Source: Paracoccus sp. MC1862
GTDB lineage: Bacteria > Pseudomonadota > Alphaproteobacteria > Rhodobacterales > Rhodobacteraceae
DNA length: 64,000 nt
Assembly: GCF_016617715.1 (NCBI RefSeq)
Contig: NZ_CP067225.1
Location: forward strand, 1,674,001 to 1,738,000
Direction: 5' to 3'
Numbering within the stretch: the stretch's first letter is position 1; every line of letters starts with the position of its first letter. The notes below the pieces were generated by a model that was given only the letters and a program-made list of their open reading frames with translations, was not told the DNA's origin and did no database searches. Below, piece by piece: positions 17,676 through 29,458 of this stretch. The position numbers and the translations under genes were made by a program.

Positions 17676-17777
17676 TCAGAGAACGTCGCGGGCGTCGCGG
17701 TCGTCCTCGGCCGGACCGTACATGTTGATTTCCATCCCGCACTTCACTTCGCGCGCCTTGGGCTTTGACCAGATCAT
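17676..17777 (-). CDS. pqqA: PQQ precursor peptide PqqA
   Basis: A 33-residue ORF beginning MIWSKPKAREVKCGMEINMY. Glu16 and Tyr20 form the conserved E-x3-Y motif whose side chains become PQQ. The ATG at 17777 follows a GAGGAG ribosome binding site. It is first in pqqABCDE, 13 bp before pqqB. Small size makes it easy to miss, but the motif and position leave little doubt. No pqqF/pqqG protease is in the window. Confidence 0.96.
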   Translation of the reverse strand: MIWSKPKAREVKCGMEINMYGPAEDDRDARDVL

Positions 17778-18038
17778 ACGTCATCTCCTCGGTAGGTGGC
17801 ATATGAGTCAAAACGTGGGCGCGCGAAGGGCCTGTGTCAACCGGGGCGAAGAATGATCAGCCTTAGGTCGCAGGAACGTCAGGCTGCGTGAGCGGCGGGG
17901 AAAGACCCTGGAAGCCGCTGCCGCATAAGGGTTATGCATGGGCAGGAGCCATCGGGAATGGAAAAACCGGAACTTGCGGCACAGGTCCGAAAGGCATCCA
18001 TCCCGACCGCACGCGGATAGCCGGCCTCTGCCATGGAA
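17778..18038 (-). promoter_or_regulatory. Upstream region of the pqq operon
   Basis: About 260 bp between the pqqA start and the tsf terminator. It must contain the pqq promoter. I see no convincing coding sequence and no clear sigma-70 boxes; composition is slightly less GC-rich than the flanking genes. Confidence 0.4.
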
Positions 18039-18064
18039 AGGGCCGGCTCCGAGGAACCGGCCCT
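18039..18064 (-). terminator. Terminator hairpin after tsf
   Basis: AGGGCCGG (18039-18046) pairs with CCGGCCCT (18057-18064) around a loop that can itself pair in part. On the minus strand it lies 18 bp after the tsf stop and is followed by a short CCCTTTCC run, so it is a plausible but weak intrinsic terminator. Confidence 0.6.
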
Positions 18065-18082
18065 GTCAGCCATGAGGAAAGC

Positions 18083-18991
18083 TCAGGCGCCCTTGAGGGT
18101 CTTGGCGACCTCGGCGGCGAAGTCTTCCTCTTTCTTCTCGATGCCCTCGCCCACGGCGACGCGGGCGTAAGCCGACACTTCGACGCCCGCGTCCTTGGCG
18201 GCCTGTTCGACCGTGACCTCGGGGTTGATGACGAAGGACTGGCCCAGCAGGGTGTTTTCCGCCACGAACTTCTTCATCCGGCCTGGGATGATGTTGTTCT
18301 GGATCACTGCTTCGGGCTTCGGCTTGGCCGAAGCGGCATTTTCTTCCATCGCCTTGGCGGTCTGGACTTCAAGCTCGCGCGCCAGCAGCGTCTGGTCCAT
18401 GGTCGATTCGGACAGCGACAGCGGATTGGTCGCGGCGATGTGCATGGCGATCTGCTTGCCGATCTCCTGCGCCTTGGCGGCATCGCCCTTCAACGCGACC
18501 AGAACGCCGATCTTGCCCATGTTCGGGGCAGCGGCATTGTGGACGTAAGAGACGACGTTCTCGCCCGAAACCGTGACCATGCGGCGCAGGGTCAGGTTCT
18601 CACCGATACGCGAGATGGCCTCGGTCACGACCTCGCCGACGGGCGTGCCGTTCAGTTGTGCCGCCGCCAGTGCTTCGGTCGAATCCACGGTCAGGCCGGT
18701 CTGCGCGATGTCGCGGACCATCGACTGGAACGCTTCGTTCTTGGCGACGAAGTCGGTTTCCGAGTTCACCTCGACCGCCACGCCCTTGCCGCCTTCGACG
18801 GCGACGGCGACCAGCCCTTCGGCAGCGATGCGGCCGGATTTCTTGGCGGCCTTTGCCAAGCCCTTGGTGCGCAACCAGTCAACCGCGGCTTCCATGTCGC
18901 CCGAGGTTTCCTGAAGCGCCTTCTTGGCGTCCATCATACCCGCGCCGGTCGTCTCGCGCAGCTCTTTCACCATCGCGGCCGAGATAGCCAT
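18083..18991 (-). CDS. tsf: Elongation factor Ts
   Basis: A 302-residue EF-Ts, the nucleotide exchange factor for EF-Tu. The N-terminal UBA-like motif [19 protein letters not shown] and the core [16 protein letters not shown] are fully conserved. The ATG at 18991 follows GGGAGA at good spacing; an upstream in-frame Met is rejected. Second gene of the rpsB-tsf operon, as in most bacteria. Confidence 0.98.
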   Translation of the reverse strand: MAISAAMVKELRETTGAGMMDAKKALQETSGDMEAAVDWLRTKGLAKAAKKSGRIAAEGLVAVAVEGGKGVAVEVNSETDFVAKNEAFQSMVRDIAQTGLTVDSTEALAAAQLNGTPVGEVVTEAISRIGENLTLRRMVTVSGENVVSYVHNAAAPNMGKIGVLVALKGDAAKAQEIGKQIAMHIAATNPLSLSESTMDQTLLARELEVQTAKAMEENAASAKPKPEAVIQNNIIPGRMKKFVAENTLLGQSFVINPEVTVEQAAKDAGVEVSAYARVAVGEGIEKKEEDFAAEVAKTLKGA

Positions 18992-19070
18992 GTGGGTGTC
19001 TCCCTTGATCTTGGAACAGGTCAGGCGGGGCATATCCCCGCCTGATGAAAGTCTGGTGATGACGGGCCGA

Positions 19071-19865
19071 TCAGGCGTCGGCGGTCTGCTCGGCCGCGGG
19101 CTCTTCCGCCTCGATGCCGTCGAACTCCTCGACCGGGGCGTCGGTCAGCGCGCCGAGATCGACGCCGGCAGCGCCCATCTGCGCGGTCATCCCGTCCAGC
19201 GCCGCGCGGGCAACCAGGTCGCAATACAGCGCGATGGCTCGGGCCGCGTCGTCGTTGCCGGGGATCACGTGTTCGATGCCCTTGGGCGAGCAGTTGGTGT
19301 CCACGATGGCCACAACCGGGATGCCCAGCTTGTTGGCTTCCTGAACGGCCAGGTCTTCCTTGTTCACGTCGATCACGAACAGCAGGTCCGGCAGGCCGCC
19401 CATGTCGCGGATGCCGCCCAGGCTTGCCTGCAGCTTGGCCTGCTCACGCTCCATCCCCAAGCGTTCCTTCTTGGTCAGCCCTTCGGCACCGGCGGCCATC
19501 GCCTCGTCCAGCTGCTTGAGGCGCTGGATCGACTGGGAAACCGTCTTCCAGTTGGTCAGCGTGCCGCCCAGCCAGCGGTGGTTCATGTAGAACTGCGCCG
19601 ATTTCTCGGCCGCATCCGCCACCGAGCGCTGCGCCTGCCGCTTGGTGCCGACGAACAGCACCCGGCCGCCCTTGGCCACGGTGTCGCGGATCACCTGCAG
19701 AGCGCGGTCCAGCATCGGGACGGTCTGCGTCAGGTCGAGGATGTGGATGCCGTTGCGGTCGCCGTAGATGTATTCGGCCATCCGCGGGTTCCAGCGCTGG
19801 GTCTGGTGACCGTAGTGAACGCCAGCTTCCAAGAGCTGACGCATGGAGTATTCGGGAAGCGCCAT
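19071..19865 (-). CDS. rpsB: 30S ribosomal protein S2
   Basis: A 264-residue S2 protein with the family start [20 protein letters not shown] and internal FVGTKRQAQ and RWLGGTLTN. It binds the 30S head and is needed for S1 docking. Preceded by GGAAAGGAAACGAT and followed after 79 bp by tsf. The C-terminal acidic extension ([19 protein letters not shown]) is common in alphaproteobacteria. Confidence 0.98.
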   Translation of the reverse strand: MALPEYSMRQLLEAGVHYGHQTQRWNPRMAEYIYGDRNGIHILDLTQTVPMLDRALQVIRDTVAKGGRVLFVGTKRQAQRSVADAAEKSAQFYMNHRWLGGTLTNWKTVSQSIQRLKQLDEAMAAGAEGLTKKERLGMEREQAKLQASLGGIRDMGGLPDLLFVIDVNKEDLAVQEANKLGIPVVAIVDTNCSPKGIEHVIPGNDDAARAIALYCDLVARAALDGMTAQMGAAGVDLGALTDAPVEEFDGIEAEEPAAEQTADA

Positions 19866-20074
19866 ATCGTTTCCTTTCCGGTTTGCGCCTGGGACGAGGG
19901 ATCAGGGGTTTCCCCCAACCGGTGGACCTTGGCGGATGTCTCCCGCCCAAGGCCCGCCCTCGCCTGTGAAGTGCGCGCCAGATAGGCGCAAAGCGGCCCG
20001 ATTGCAAGCCTTGATGGCCCTGCCCTTCATCGGGGCTTGCGAGGCGGCGGGCCTTGCACTAAACGGACCCGACT

Positions 20075-20151
20075 GCACCCGTAGCTCAGCTGGATAGAGT
20101 GCTGCCCTCCGAAGGCAGAGGTCACAGGTTCGAATCCTGTCGGGTGCGCCA
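20075..20151 (+). tRNA. tRNA-Arg, anticodon CCG
   Basis: A 77-base cloverleaf with acceptor stem GCACCCG/CGGGTGC, a D-arm containing AGCTCAGCTGG, anticodon stem CTGCC/GGCAG with loop CTCCGAA (anticodon CCG at 20109-20111), T-loop GGTTCGAATCC, and an encoded CCA end at 20149-20151. Reads CGG arginine codons, which are frequent in this GC-rich DNA. Confidence 0.97.
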
Positions 20152-20247
20152 CCATTCCCTGTTTGCCCTGCCCTGCGGAACCCGCGCCTGTCCGGCGCCG
20201 TTGGCGTTTCCGAAAGCAGGTCTCTCGTAAGCAAGGGAATATCGGAC

Positions 20248-20322
20248 ATGAACTCCATCATCTATCTGGTCGGCCTGGTCGTCGTCGTCCTGTTCATCCT
20301 CTCGTTGCTCGGGCTGCGCTGA
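20248..20322 (+). CDS. Small single-pass membrane peptide (24 aa)
   Basis: ATG at 20248 follows AAGGGA at good spacing and opens a 24-residue peptide starting [20 protein letters not shown], almost entirely hydrophobic and ending in LGLR. It overlaps the next gene through TGATG, so the two are translationally coupled. Unknown function; I recall similar peptides in Rhodobacteraceae but could not check. Probably an inner-membrane peptide acting with the downstream membrane protein. Confidence 0.65.
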   Translation: MNSIIYLVGLVVVVLFILSLLGLR

Positions 20323-21452
20323 TGGACCGGGAAGAGCAGCGCATCCGCGCCGCCGGTGCGCCCGCGGTCGCGTCCGACAGGTCTTATGTCGATTGGGGCG
20401 CGATCCTGGCAGGCGCCGTTGTCGCGGCCGCCCTTTCGGTTGTCTTCGCCGCATTCGGCGCAGGAGTAGGTCTGGGCTCGATCTCGGCCCGGGCCGGTGA
20501 GGGGCTGGGCTTCGGCTCGGTCATCCTGACCGGACTGTTCGTTGTCGTGACAATGGTGCTGTCCTACATGGCCGGCGGCTATATCGCCGGGCGGATGCGC
20601 CGCCGCGTGGATGGTGCGTCGCCCGAGGAATCGGCGGCGCGCGACGGCATCCACGGGCTGGCCGTCTGGGGCATCGGCACCATCTTCGGGGCGATCATGC
20701 TGGCCAGCGCCATCGGCAGCGCGCTGAACGCGGCCGGTTCCGCTGCGGCCACTGCGGTCGAGGCGACCGGCTCGGCTGTCGGCGGCATTGCGCAGGGCGT
20801 CGGCGCCGTCGCGGGTGGGGCGGTGCAAGGCGCGGGCCAACTGGTCGGCGGCGCGGCGCAGGCGCTGGGCGGCGCTGCGGCCGGCACAGGGGCAACGGCG
20901 GCTGCCAGCGGTGACGGCGAGATCCTGCCGGGACTGCCGAACCCCATCGACTATGTCACCGACAACCTGCTGCGCAGCGAGGCGGCGGCGCCCGACCAGT
21001 TCTCGAACGAGGCGATCCGCAGCGAGGTCGGCAACATCATGGCCAATGTTGTCCGCACGGGCGAAATCACGGATCAGGATCGCGCCTATCTGGAAAGCGC
21101 CATCGCCGCGCGCACGACGCTGAGCCAGCCCGAGGTCAGCGCCCGAATCGATCAGGCGGTGGGGTCTGTCCAGCAGTTACGGGCCGATGCCCAGCAGGCG
21201 GTCGATCAGGCGCAGGCCGAAGCGCAGCGGCTGCGCGACGAGGCGGCGGCACAGGCCGAGCAGTTGCGCCAGCAGGCCGTCGAGGCGGCCGAGACCGCAC
21301 GTCGCGCGGGCGTGCTGTCGGCCTTCGCGCTGGCGGCCTCGGCCCTGATCGCGGCGGCCGCGGCCTTCATCGGCGCGCAGAAGGGCGGCAAGGCGCGGGA
21401 CGAAGGCCGCATCTGGGGCGGGCTGACCCACCGGCCCCTGCGGCCCCGCTGA
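20322..21452 (+). CDS. Glycine/alanine-rich membrane protein with coiled coil, unknown function
   Basis: A 376-residue protein. Residues about 25-110 contain two hydrophobic segments ([20 protein letters not shown] and a second near [20 protein letters not shown]); a third membrane segment follows at about 110-135, then a low-complexity G/A-rich stretch, then an alanine/glutamine coiled coil (about 280-330) and a final hydrophobic helix near the C-terminus. I do not recognise an enzymatic domain. The start is fixed by the TGATG overlap with the small peptide. A strong terminator follows. Confidence 0.75.
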   Translation: MDREEQRIRAAGAPAVASDRSYVDWGAILAGAVVAAALSVVFAAFGAGVGLGSISARAGEGLGFGSVILTGLFVVVTMVLSYMAGGYIAGRMRRRVDGASPEESAARDGIHGLAVWGIGTIFGAIMLASAIGSALNAAGSAAATAVEATGSAVGGIAQGVGAVAGGAVQGAGQLVGGAAQALGGAAAGTGATAAASGDGEILPGLPNPIDYVTDNLLRSEAAAPDQFSNEAIRSEVGNIMANVVRTGEITDQDRAYLESAIAARTTLSQPEVSARIDQAVGSVQQLRADAQQAVDQAQAEAQRLRDEAAAQAEQLRQQAVEAAETARRAGVLSAFALAASALIAAAAAFIGAQKGGKARDEGRIWGGLTHRPLRPR

Positions 21453-21471
21453 GACCGGCAACAGCACCGGA

Positions 21472-21505
21472 ACGGGCCGCCATTGCGCGGCCCGTCCATA
21501 TTTTT
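21472..21505 (+). terminator. Intrinsic terminator
   Basis: ACGGGCCGC (21472-21480) and GCGGCCCGT (21487-21495) form a perfect 9-bp stem with loop CATTGC, followed by CCATATTTTT. It closes the transcript of the membrane protein gene 20 bp upstream and insulates typA. Confidence 0.85.
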
Positions 21506-21568
21506 GCGGGTGGCGCTTGAGGGCTGCGTGGGTTAGTCCGCGCCCGAAATCGCATCAAGGCCCCCGAC

Positions 21569-23389
<1,821 letters not shown>

Positions 23390-23457
23390 TTGTCATCGGA
23401 ACAGTTCACGTCCAAGTTGACGCATACTGATCTGTGTCACTTGCGGGGAAAGCTCCG

Positions 23458-24102
23458 GTGAAACCCGGCGAATCGGCCATGGACGTCCTTCTGCGGGCTG
23501 CCTGCGAGCGGCTGGTGACGGCCGATCCGCCCTGCTGCGAGCCTGACAGCCTGGCGTCGGAAGCCGGCATCGACCCCGCGGTGGCCCGCAGCCTGCTTCC
23601 CTCGACCGAAGCCGTCCTGCAGAATATCGCGGAAAGCGCGCTGCGCCGGCAGCTTGACCACCTGACCCGGCGGCTGAGCGGCCTGTCGGACCAGACGCCC
23701 GCGCATCAATTGGTGGAACTGGGCCGCGCCTACATCGAATGGGCGATCGAGAACCGCAACGATTTCCAGGTGCTGAACTCACGGATGATCCGCGGCACAT
23801 TGGACAAGGAAGAGGTCAACCGTTACCACAACGCGCTGCAGCACCTGACCCTCTCGATGCTGACGCGCGCCCGCGATCAGGGCCAGTTGCGCCCGGACAT
23901 GGACCCGATGCTGCTGTCGCTTGTGTCGCGCGCATTCAGCTATGGGCTCGCCCGGCTTTACGTGGACCGGCAGCTTGCGCTGTGGGAAGTGGGCGACCCC
24001 GACGAGGATGAATACACCAAGGCCACGGCCGCCCTGGAAGGCTTCGCCGACCTGCTGCTGACCAACTGGCGGAGGGATCAGCCCGCAGCTTCCAAGGCAT
24101 AG
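23458..24102 (+). CDS. TetR family transcriptional regulator
   Basis: About 214 residues: an N-terminal TetR-like helix-turn-helix (LASEAGIDPAVARSLLPSTE) and a C-terminal ligand-binding domain with YIEWAIENRNDFQVLNSRMI, resembling the WHG/TetR_C families. The start is uncertain: GTG at 23458 follows GGGGAAAG, GTG at 23434 gives eight more residues, and ATG at 23479 is the first Met. Ligand and targets unknown; typA upstream and ferredoxin downstream give no clear clue. Confidence 0.8.
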   Translation: MKPGESAMDVLLRAACERLVTADPPCCEPDSLASEAGIDPAVARSLLPSTEAVLQNIAESALRRQLDHLTRRLSGLSDQTPAHQLVELGRAYIEWAIENRNDFQVLNSRMIRGTLDKEEVNRYHNALQHLTLSMLTRARDQGQLRPDMDPMLLSLVSRAFSYGLARLYVDRQLALWEVGDPDEDEYTKATAALEGFADLLLTNWRRDQPAASKA

Positions 24103-24280
24103 CGGCCGGGGCTTGCCGAGAACACGAACGCTTGGCTGCCGTTCAGGAAGACGTGGCGGCTCGTTTCATCTTCAGACTGCTCCCGGCCGGTGAGGTTGCA
24201 GCCGTTCTCGGCAAGAAGCCCGGCGATGGCGGCGGCAGGTTCAGGCGGCGGTCAGAACGAAGCCGCAGCCCTCGCCCGGC

Positions 24281-24897
<617 letters not shown>

Positions 24898-24917
24898 AGG
24901 TTTCGACCGGGCGCAGG

Positions 24918-26159
24918 TCATGCCCGTTTGAGCGCGATCACTGCGTTCAGCCCGCCGAAAGCGAAGGCATTCGACAGAACCGCGCCCACCTTCTCCTCGC
25001 GGGCGACATTTGGGACGACATTCAGCGCGCATTCGGGGTCCGGTTCCTCATAGCCGATGGTGGGGGCGATGATGCCCTCGCGCAAGGCCATGACGCAGGC
25101 CAGAAGCTCGATCGCGCCGGTGCCGCCGATGACATGGCCGTGCATGGCCTTGGTGGAAGAGATCATCAGCTTGTCGGCATGGTGGCCGAAGGCATGGGCC
25201 ACCGCGGCGCATTCGGTCTTGTCATTGGCCGCCGTGCCGGTGCCATGGGCATTGATGTAGCCGATATCTTCGGCGTTCAGGCCCGCGTCCCGCATCGCGC
25301 CCAGGATGGCGCGTTCCGCCCCTTGCGCGGATGGCATCACGATGTCCTGCGCGTCCGCCGACATGGCGAAGCCCACGACCTCGGCCAGGATGTCGGCGCC
25401 GCGGGCGGCCGCGTGGTCCCAGTCCTCGAAGACGAAGACGCCCGCGCCCTCGCCCTGCACCATGCCGTTGCGGTTGGCCGAAAACGGGCGGCAGGCATCG
25501 CGGGACATCACGCGCAGCCCCTCCCAGGCCTTGATGCCGCCAAAGCACAGCATCGCCTCGGACCCGCCCGACAGCATCACCCGCGCCGCGCCCGAGCGGA
25601 CCATCTGGAAGGCAAGGCCCATCGCGTGGTTCGAGCTTGCGCAGGCCGTCGCCACCGTGAAGGCCGGGCCGCGCAGGCTGAATTCCATGCTGACATGGCT
25701 GGCGGCCGCGTTGTTCATCAGCTTCGGCACCACGAAGGGATGGACGCGGTTCTTTCCCTCCTCATAGACGGCGCGGTAATTTTTGTCCCAAGTGTTCAGC
25801 CCGCCGCCCGCGGTGCCCAGAACCACGCCGGAACAGAGGCCGAGTTCCCCCTGGAAGTTCAGCCTGGACTGGGCCACCGCCTCTTTCGCGGCCAGCAGCG
25901 TGAACTGGGTGAATCTGTCGTAAAGCGAGATCTGCTGGCGGTTGAAACAGGCCTCGGGGTTCCAGCCACGGACCTGGGCGCCGATGCGGACGGAAAGCCG
26001 CTCGACATCCTGGAAGTCCAGTGCACCGATGCCGCAGCGGCCTTCGCGCATGGCCTCCAGCGTCTCGGGCACGTTGCGGCCCAGCGCATTGATCGTGCCC
26101 ATGCCGGTGATTGCCACCCGGCGCGGACCCTGGGGCGCCGCCATGGTTGGCGCACTCAT
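24918..26159 (-). CDS. Beta-ketoacyl-ACP synthase (KAS II / FabF-like)
   Basis: A 413-residue condensing enzyme. The catalytic triad is intact: Cys173 in TACASSNH, His305 in NAHGTGT, His342 in MHGHVIGG. It overlaps the ACP gene by four bases and follows lpxD, unlike a housekeeping fabF, so it probably elongates an acyl chain on its own dedicated ACP, plausibly for lipid A or a related envelope lipid. Substrate specificity is inferred from context only. Confidence 0.9.
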   Translation of the reverse strand: MSAPTMAAPQGPRRVAITGMGTINALGRNVPETLEAMREGRCGIGALDFQDVERLSVRIGAQVRGWNPEACFNRQQISLYDRFTQFTLLAAKEAVAQSRLNFQGELGLCSGVVLGTAGGGLNTWDKNYRAVYEEGKNRVHPFVVPKLMNNAAASHVSMEFSLRGPAFTVATACASSNHAMGLAFQMVRSGAARVMLSGGSEAMLCFGGIKAWEGLRVMSRDACRPFSANRNGMVQGEGAGVFVFEDWDHAAARGADILAEVVGFAMSADAQDIVMPSAQGAERAILGAMRDAGLNAEDIGYINAHGTGTAANDKTECAAVAHAFGHHADKLMISSTKAMHGHVIGGTGAIELLACVMALREGIIAPTIGYEEPDPECALNVVPNVAREEKVGAVLSNAFAFGGLNAVIALKRA

Positions 26160-26419
26160 TCCTTTTCGGCCACCAGCCTCTCGACGGCGGCGATGATCGA
26201 GCCCAGCGACGAGACGTCGAAGTCCGACTGGTCGGGTTCGTTGGCATTGAAGGGGATGACGATGTCGAAGGCTTCCTCGATGGCGAAGATCGACTCGACC
26301 AGGCCGAGGCTGTCGATGCCGAGGTCCACCGGCGTCGCCTGAAGGGTGATCTGTTCGGGGTCGAGCATCGTCTGCTCGGCGATGATGGCGACGATGCGGT
26401 CGTGAATGCTTTGGGTCAT
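26156..26419 (-). CDS. Specialised acyl carrier protein (AcpXL-like)
   Basis: An 87-residue ACP; the phosphopantetheine attachment Ser37 is in VDLGIDSLGLVES. Compared with housekeeping AcpP it is longer, with an insertion after the third helix (IPFNANEPDQSDFDVSSLGS), a feature shared with AcpXL of rhizobia, which carries very long acyl chains for lipid A. The ATG at 26419 follows the lpxD stop by 11 bp, and its stop overlaps the KAS start. Confidence 0.85.
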   Translation of the reverse strand: MTQSIHDRIVAIIAEQTMLDPEQITLQATPVDLGIDSLGLVESIFAIEEAFDIVIPFNANEPDQSDFDVSSLGSIIAAVERLVAEKE

Positions 26420-26430
26420 GGGCGCTTTCT

Positions 26431-27531
26431 TCAATCCTTCTGCATCAGCCGTGTGACGGTCTTCTGCAGTTCGGCGAATTGCGCGGCCATCCGCGGCAAC
26501 CGGCGCATGGCCTTGTTGATCTCGATCTGGGTTTCCATCTTCACCGCCGGCGATCCGAGGATCACCCGCCCGGCCGGGACATTGGTGAAGATGTTGCTGG
26601 CGCCGCCCGCGATCACGTCGTCGCCGACGAAGATGTTGTCGTTCACCGCCGCCTTTCCCGCCAGCACGACCCGGTCGCCGATCCGGGCAGAACCGGCGAC
26701 CCCCGCCATTCCGCAAAGCAGGCAGTCGCGGCCGATGCGGACGTTGTGGCCGATCTGCACGAGGCTGTCGATCTTGGTGCCCGAGCCGATCGAGGTCGCC
26801 CGGATCGTGCCCCGGTCGATGGTCGAGTTCGCGCCGATTTCCACGTCATTGCCCAGGGTTACGCCGCCCAGCGAATGAATCCGCACCCAATGCTGCTCGC
26901 GCAACTCGCCGCGGTGGCCGAGAGTGTGCCGGATTTCCTCGACGCCCGAAACTTCGGGGGTGACGAAGGAAAAGCCGTCCCCGCCGATCACGGCGCCGGG
27001 CTGAACGATCAGCCGCGCGCCTGCGGTCACGCCATGGGCGATGCGGACGCCCGCGTGCAGCAGGGCGTCATCGCCCAGCACCGCATCCGCGCCGATGGTC
27101 ACATGGGCGTCGATCCGCGCCCGCGCGCCCAGCCGCACGCCGGGGCCGATGACGACGAAGGGACCGATGGCCGCGCCCTCGCCGATCTCGGCCGAGGGGT
27201 CGATCACGGCGCTCGGGTGGATGCCGGGCGCGATCCGGGGGCCGCGGTCCAGCGCCTGGGTCAGCCCCGCCATCGCCAGCCGGGGGCGCGCCACGATCAC
27301 CGCGCCGGCGAGGCCCATCGCCTCGGGGTCCATGCCTTCCGAGATCAGCGCCGCCGCGCCCCGCGCCAGCGCAGAGGCATATTGCGGCGCCATCGCCGTC
27401 GCGATCACCGCGCTGCCGTCCGCAGCCGGCCCGGCCTGAGCAGGCTCGGCCGCGCCGGTGATCCGCAGCGCGCCGTCGCCCCAAAACCGTGCGCCAAGGG
27501 CCTCGGCCAGTTCCGCCAAGGTTATGGTCAT
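26431..27531 (-). CDS. lpxD: UDP-3-O-(3-hydroxyacyl)glucosamine N-acyltransferase
   Basis: A 366-residue hexapeptide-repeat acyltransferase of lipid A synthesis, adding the second 3-hydroxyacyl chain from ACP to UDP-acyl-GlcN. Left-handed beta-helix repeats (for example IGEGAAIGPFVVIGPGVRLG) and the family stretch VEIGANSTIDRGTI, KIDSLVQIGHNVRIG are clear. ATG at 27531 has a strong GGAGGACGTCCG leader. Unusually it stands apart from fabZ-lpxA-lpxB and instead heads an ACP-KAS pair. Confidence 0.95.
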   Translation of the reverse strand: MTITLAELAEALGARFWGDGALRITGAAEPAQAGPAADGSAVIATAMAPQYASALARGAAALISEGMDPEAMGLAGAVIVARPRLAMAGLTQALDRGPRIAPGIHPSAVIDPSAEIGEGAAIGPFVVIGPGVRLGARARIDAHVTIGADAVLGDDALLHAGVRIAHGVTAGARLIVQPGAVIGGDGFSFVTPEVSGVEEIRHTLGHRGELREQHWVRIHSLGGVTLGNDVEIGANSTIDRGTIRATSIGSGTKIDSLVQIGHNVRIGRDCLLCGMAGVAGSARIGDRVVLAGKAAVNDNIFVGDDVIAGGASNIFTNVPAGRVILGSPAVKMETQIEINKAMRRLPRMAAQFAELQKTVTRLMQKD

Positions 27532-27556
27532 CGGACGTCCTCCTTGCGCAACAGTC

Positions 27557-29179
27557 CTATTCGGCAAGCGCCGCCGTTTCCACCCCGGCAGGCGCCCGCG
27601 CCTTCAGCGCGGCCCAGACCGCCGCGTCACGGCCGTAGACATCCGGGAAATGGCGGACCGCGCCATCCTCGTCCGCGATGGTGGTGAAATAGACGATATG
27701 CACCGGCAGCGGCAGGGTCTTGAGGAACCGCTCGTTCCCCGATTGCCGGGCGCGGGCATAGGTCGCGGCGGGATCATCGGCCGCGCCGTCCAGCAGCACA
27801 TGCGCCAGTTCCACCGGCTTCTGCACCCGGATGCAGCCGTTGGAGAAGGCGCGGGTGCGTTCCCCGAACAGCCCTTTCGAGGGCGTGTCGTGCAGGTAGA
27901 TGTTCATCGGGTTCGGGAAGATGAACTTGACCTCGCCCAGCGCATTGTCGTCGCTGGGCTTCTGCCGCAGCCGATAGGGGAAGGTCTTTGCCGTGAAGCG
28001 GGAAAAGTCGATGCCGTCGCGGGCGACCACCCTGCCCCGGCTGTCCACCACGTCCAGATGCGCGACCGCATGGCGGTTCTGCTGCAGGCGCGGCAGGTAG
28101 TCGCGGATCGCCATGGAGCGCGGGACGTTCCAGCTCGGGTTCACGACGACGTTCTGCAGGATGTCCGAGAACTCGGGCGTGCGCCAGTCGTCCTTGTCCT
28201 TGCCGATCACCGCGCGGCTTTCATAGATGGTATGGCCCCCCTCCATCACGCGGACGTTGAATTCGGGCAGGTTCACCCAGATCATGCGGGCGTCCAGGTC
28301 ATGGCCGTTCAGCCAGCGCATCCGTTCAAGCGCCACCAGCAGGTCGCGCGGGGCACCGCCGCCGTTCATGCGATCGACCGTGCGGGGACCGGCGATGCCG
28401 TCGGGCTGCAGGCCGACGCGGGTCTGATAGGCGGCGACCTGCGCGACAAGGCCGCTGTCGAAAAGCTCGGGGTCAGGACTGTCCGCCGCAAAGCCCAGGG
28501 CGGCGAGACGGGTCCGCAGCCGGCTGATCGCCGCGTCGCGCATCCCTTCCCGCCAGAGGCCCGGCGGAACGCGCGGCACATCCGCGCCGACCACGGGTCC
28601 CATCTGCGCGGCAAGCGCCGCCTGCAGAGCCCGGTATTGCGCGCCTTGCGGCGGCACCCCGGCCAGCATCGCGGCAGGGTCCGGCGCGGCGACGAAGCGG
28701 GCGAGAAGTTCTTGGGTGGGGACGCGGATCACCTCGCGCCGGTTCTCGGGATCGACACGGCGAGGGTCGAGGACGCCGCCGCCCACATCATGGGTCCAGT
28801 CCGCGAAGACCTGCGCGAATGCGATCTCGGCCACCGGGTCGGTGCGGTTTTCAAGCGCAAGCAGCCGGTCGGCACCATAGGTGTCGGGCAGGCCATGGGC
28901 GGCGGCCTGCCCCACGGCCGCGACCAGCGCGGCGCGGCGCGGCGCGGCATCGGCAGAGGTGAACATCGGGGCGAGCCCGGTCGAGCCGTACCATGCCGCC
29001 AGTTCCGGCTGGCGCGCGACCCCGCGAGCCAAGTCCCATTCTGCCGGCGTGAACTCCAGCCGTGGCGATGGAGCAACCTGCGCGTGTGCTGCCACGGGCA
29101 GCAGGGCGGGAAGAAGAATCGCCCGGACAATCCGCGCGAGACAGGACATGGATGGCAGCAACCGATTCAATCCTCGCAT
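27557..29179 (-). CDS. L,D-transpeptidase (YcbB/LdtD-like), periplasmic
   Basis: About 540 residues. A signal peptide ends near LLPVAAHA. A peptidoglycan-binding domain (LGFAADSPDPELFDSGLVAQ region) precedes the YkuD domain with catalytic SNGCIRV and upstream HDTPSKGLFGERTRAF. It makes 3-3 cross-links in peptidoglycan. ATG at 29179 is chosen (AAGG at suitable spacing); a GTG three codons upstream is possible. It is divergent from a MepK-like gene, the same functional pair found together in E. coli (ycbB-ycbK). Confidence 0.9.
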   Translation of the reverse strand: MRGLNRLLPSMSCLARIVRAILLPALLPVAAHAQVAPSPRLEFTPAEWDLARGVARQPELAAWYGSTGLAPMFTSADAAPRRAALVAAVGQAAAHGLPDTYGADRLLALENRTDPVAEIAFAQVFADWTHDVGGGVLDPRRVDPENRREVIRVPTQELLARFVAAPDPAAMLAGVPPQGAQYRALQAALAAQMGPVVGADVPRVPPGLWREGMRDAAISRLRTRLAALGFAADSPDPELFDSGLVAQVAAYQTRVGLQPDGIAGPRTVDRMNGGGAPRDLLVALERMRWLNGHDLDARMIWVNLPEFNVRVMEGGHTIYESRAVIGKDKDDWRTPEFSDILQNVVVNPSWNVPRSMAIRDYLPRLQQNRHAVAHLDVVDSRGRVVARDGIDFSRFTAKTFPYRLRQKPSDDNALGEVKFIFPNPMNIYLHDTPSKGLFGERTRAFSNGCIRVQKPVELAHVLLDGAADDPAATYARARQSGNERFLKTLPLPVHIVYFTTIADEDGAVRHFPDVYGRDAAVWAALKARAPAGVETAALAE

Positions 29180-29302
29180 GAAACGCACCTTATCCTACCG
29201 GGCGGGACTGCCCGGATTGAACCGCAATAGCGCGGCATTTCTGCCGATCCCGTTGCACCGACGCGACACCCAGCCCTGTGTTTCCCTGGTTCAGTTTGGG
29301 TC

Positions 29303-29322
29303 ATAGGCGATTTTTCGCCTAT
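29303..29322. repeat. 8-bp-arm palindrome in the divergent ldt/mepK region
   Basis: ATAGGCGA and TCGCCTAT are perfect inverted arms around TTTT. It lies within the 279-bp gap 29180-29458 between the L,D-transpeptidase and the MepK-like gene, a suitable place for a shared operator, though an RNA hairpin is also possible. Nothing else in the gap is clear. Confidence 0.5.
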
Positions 29323-29458
29323 ACTGGCGCGGAATCGCCGTCACAAGGAACTCACAGTTCCGCAACCGGCGGCACGGTGACATATTCTCAACCAATCCGG
29401 GAGAAACCCGGACATGCCAAACGATGGCACGCACAACGCAGGACAGGCGGATCTGAAC

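Noticed and set aside
19866..20074. Possible structured leader (ribosomal-protein autoregulatory RNA) upstream of rpsB
   Set aside because: The space is adequate but I could not find a convincing conserved secondary structure by eye.
27458..29230. 590-codon open frame antisense to the L,D-transpeptidase gene
   Set aside because: The minus-strand product has a signal peptide and a catalytic SNGCIRV motif; the antisense frame is a composition shadow.
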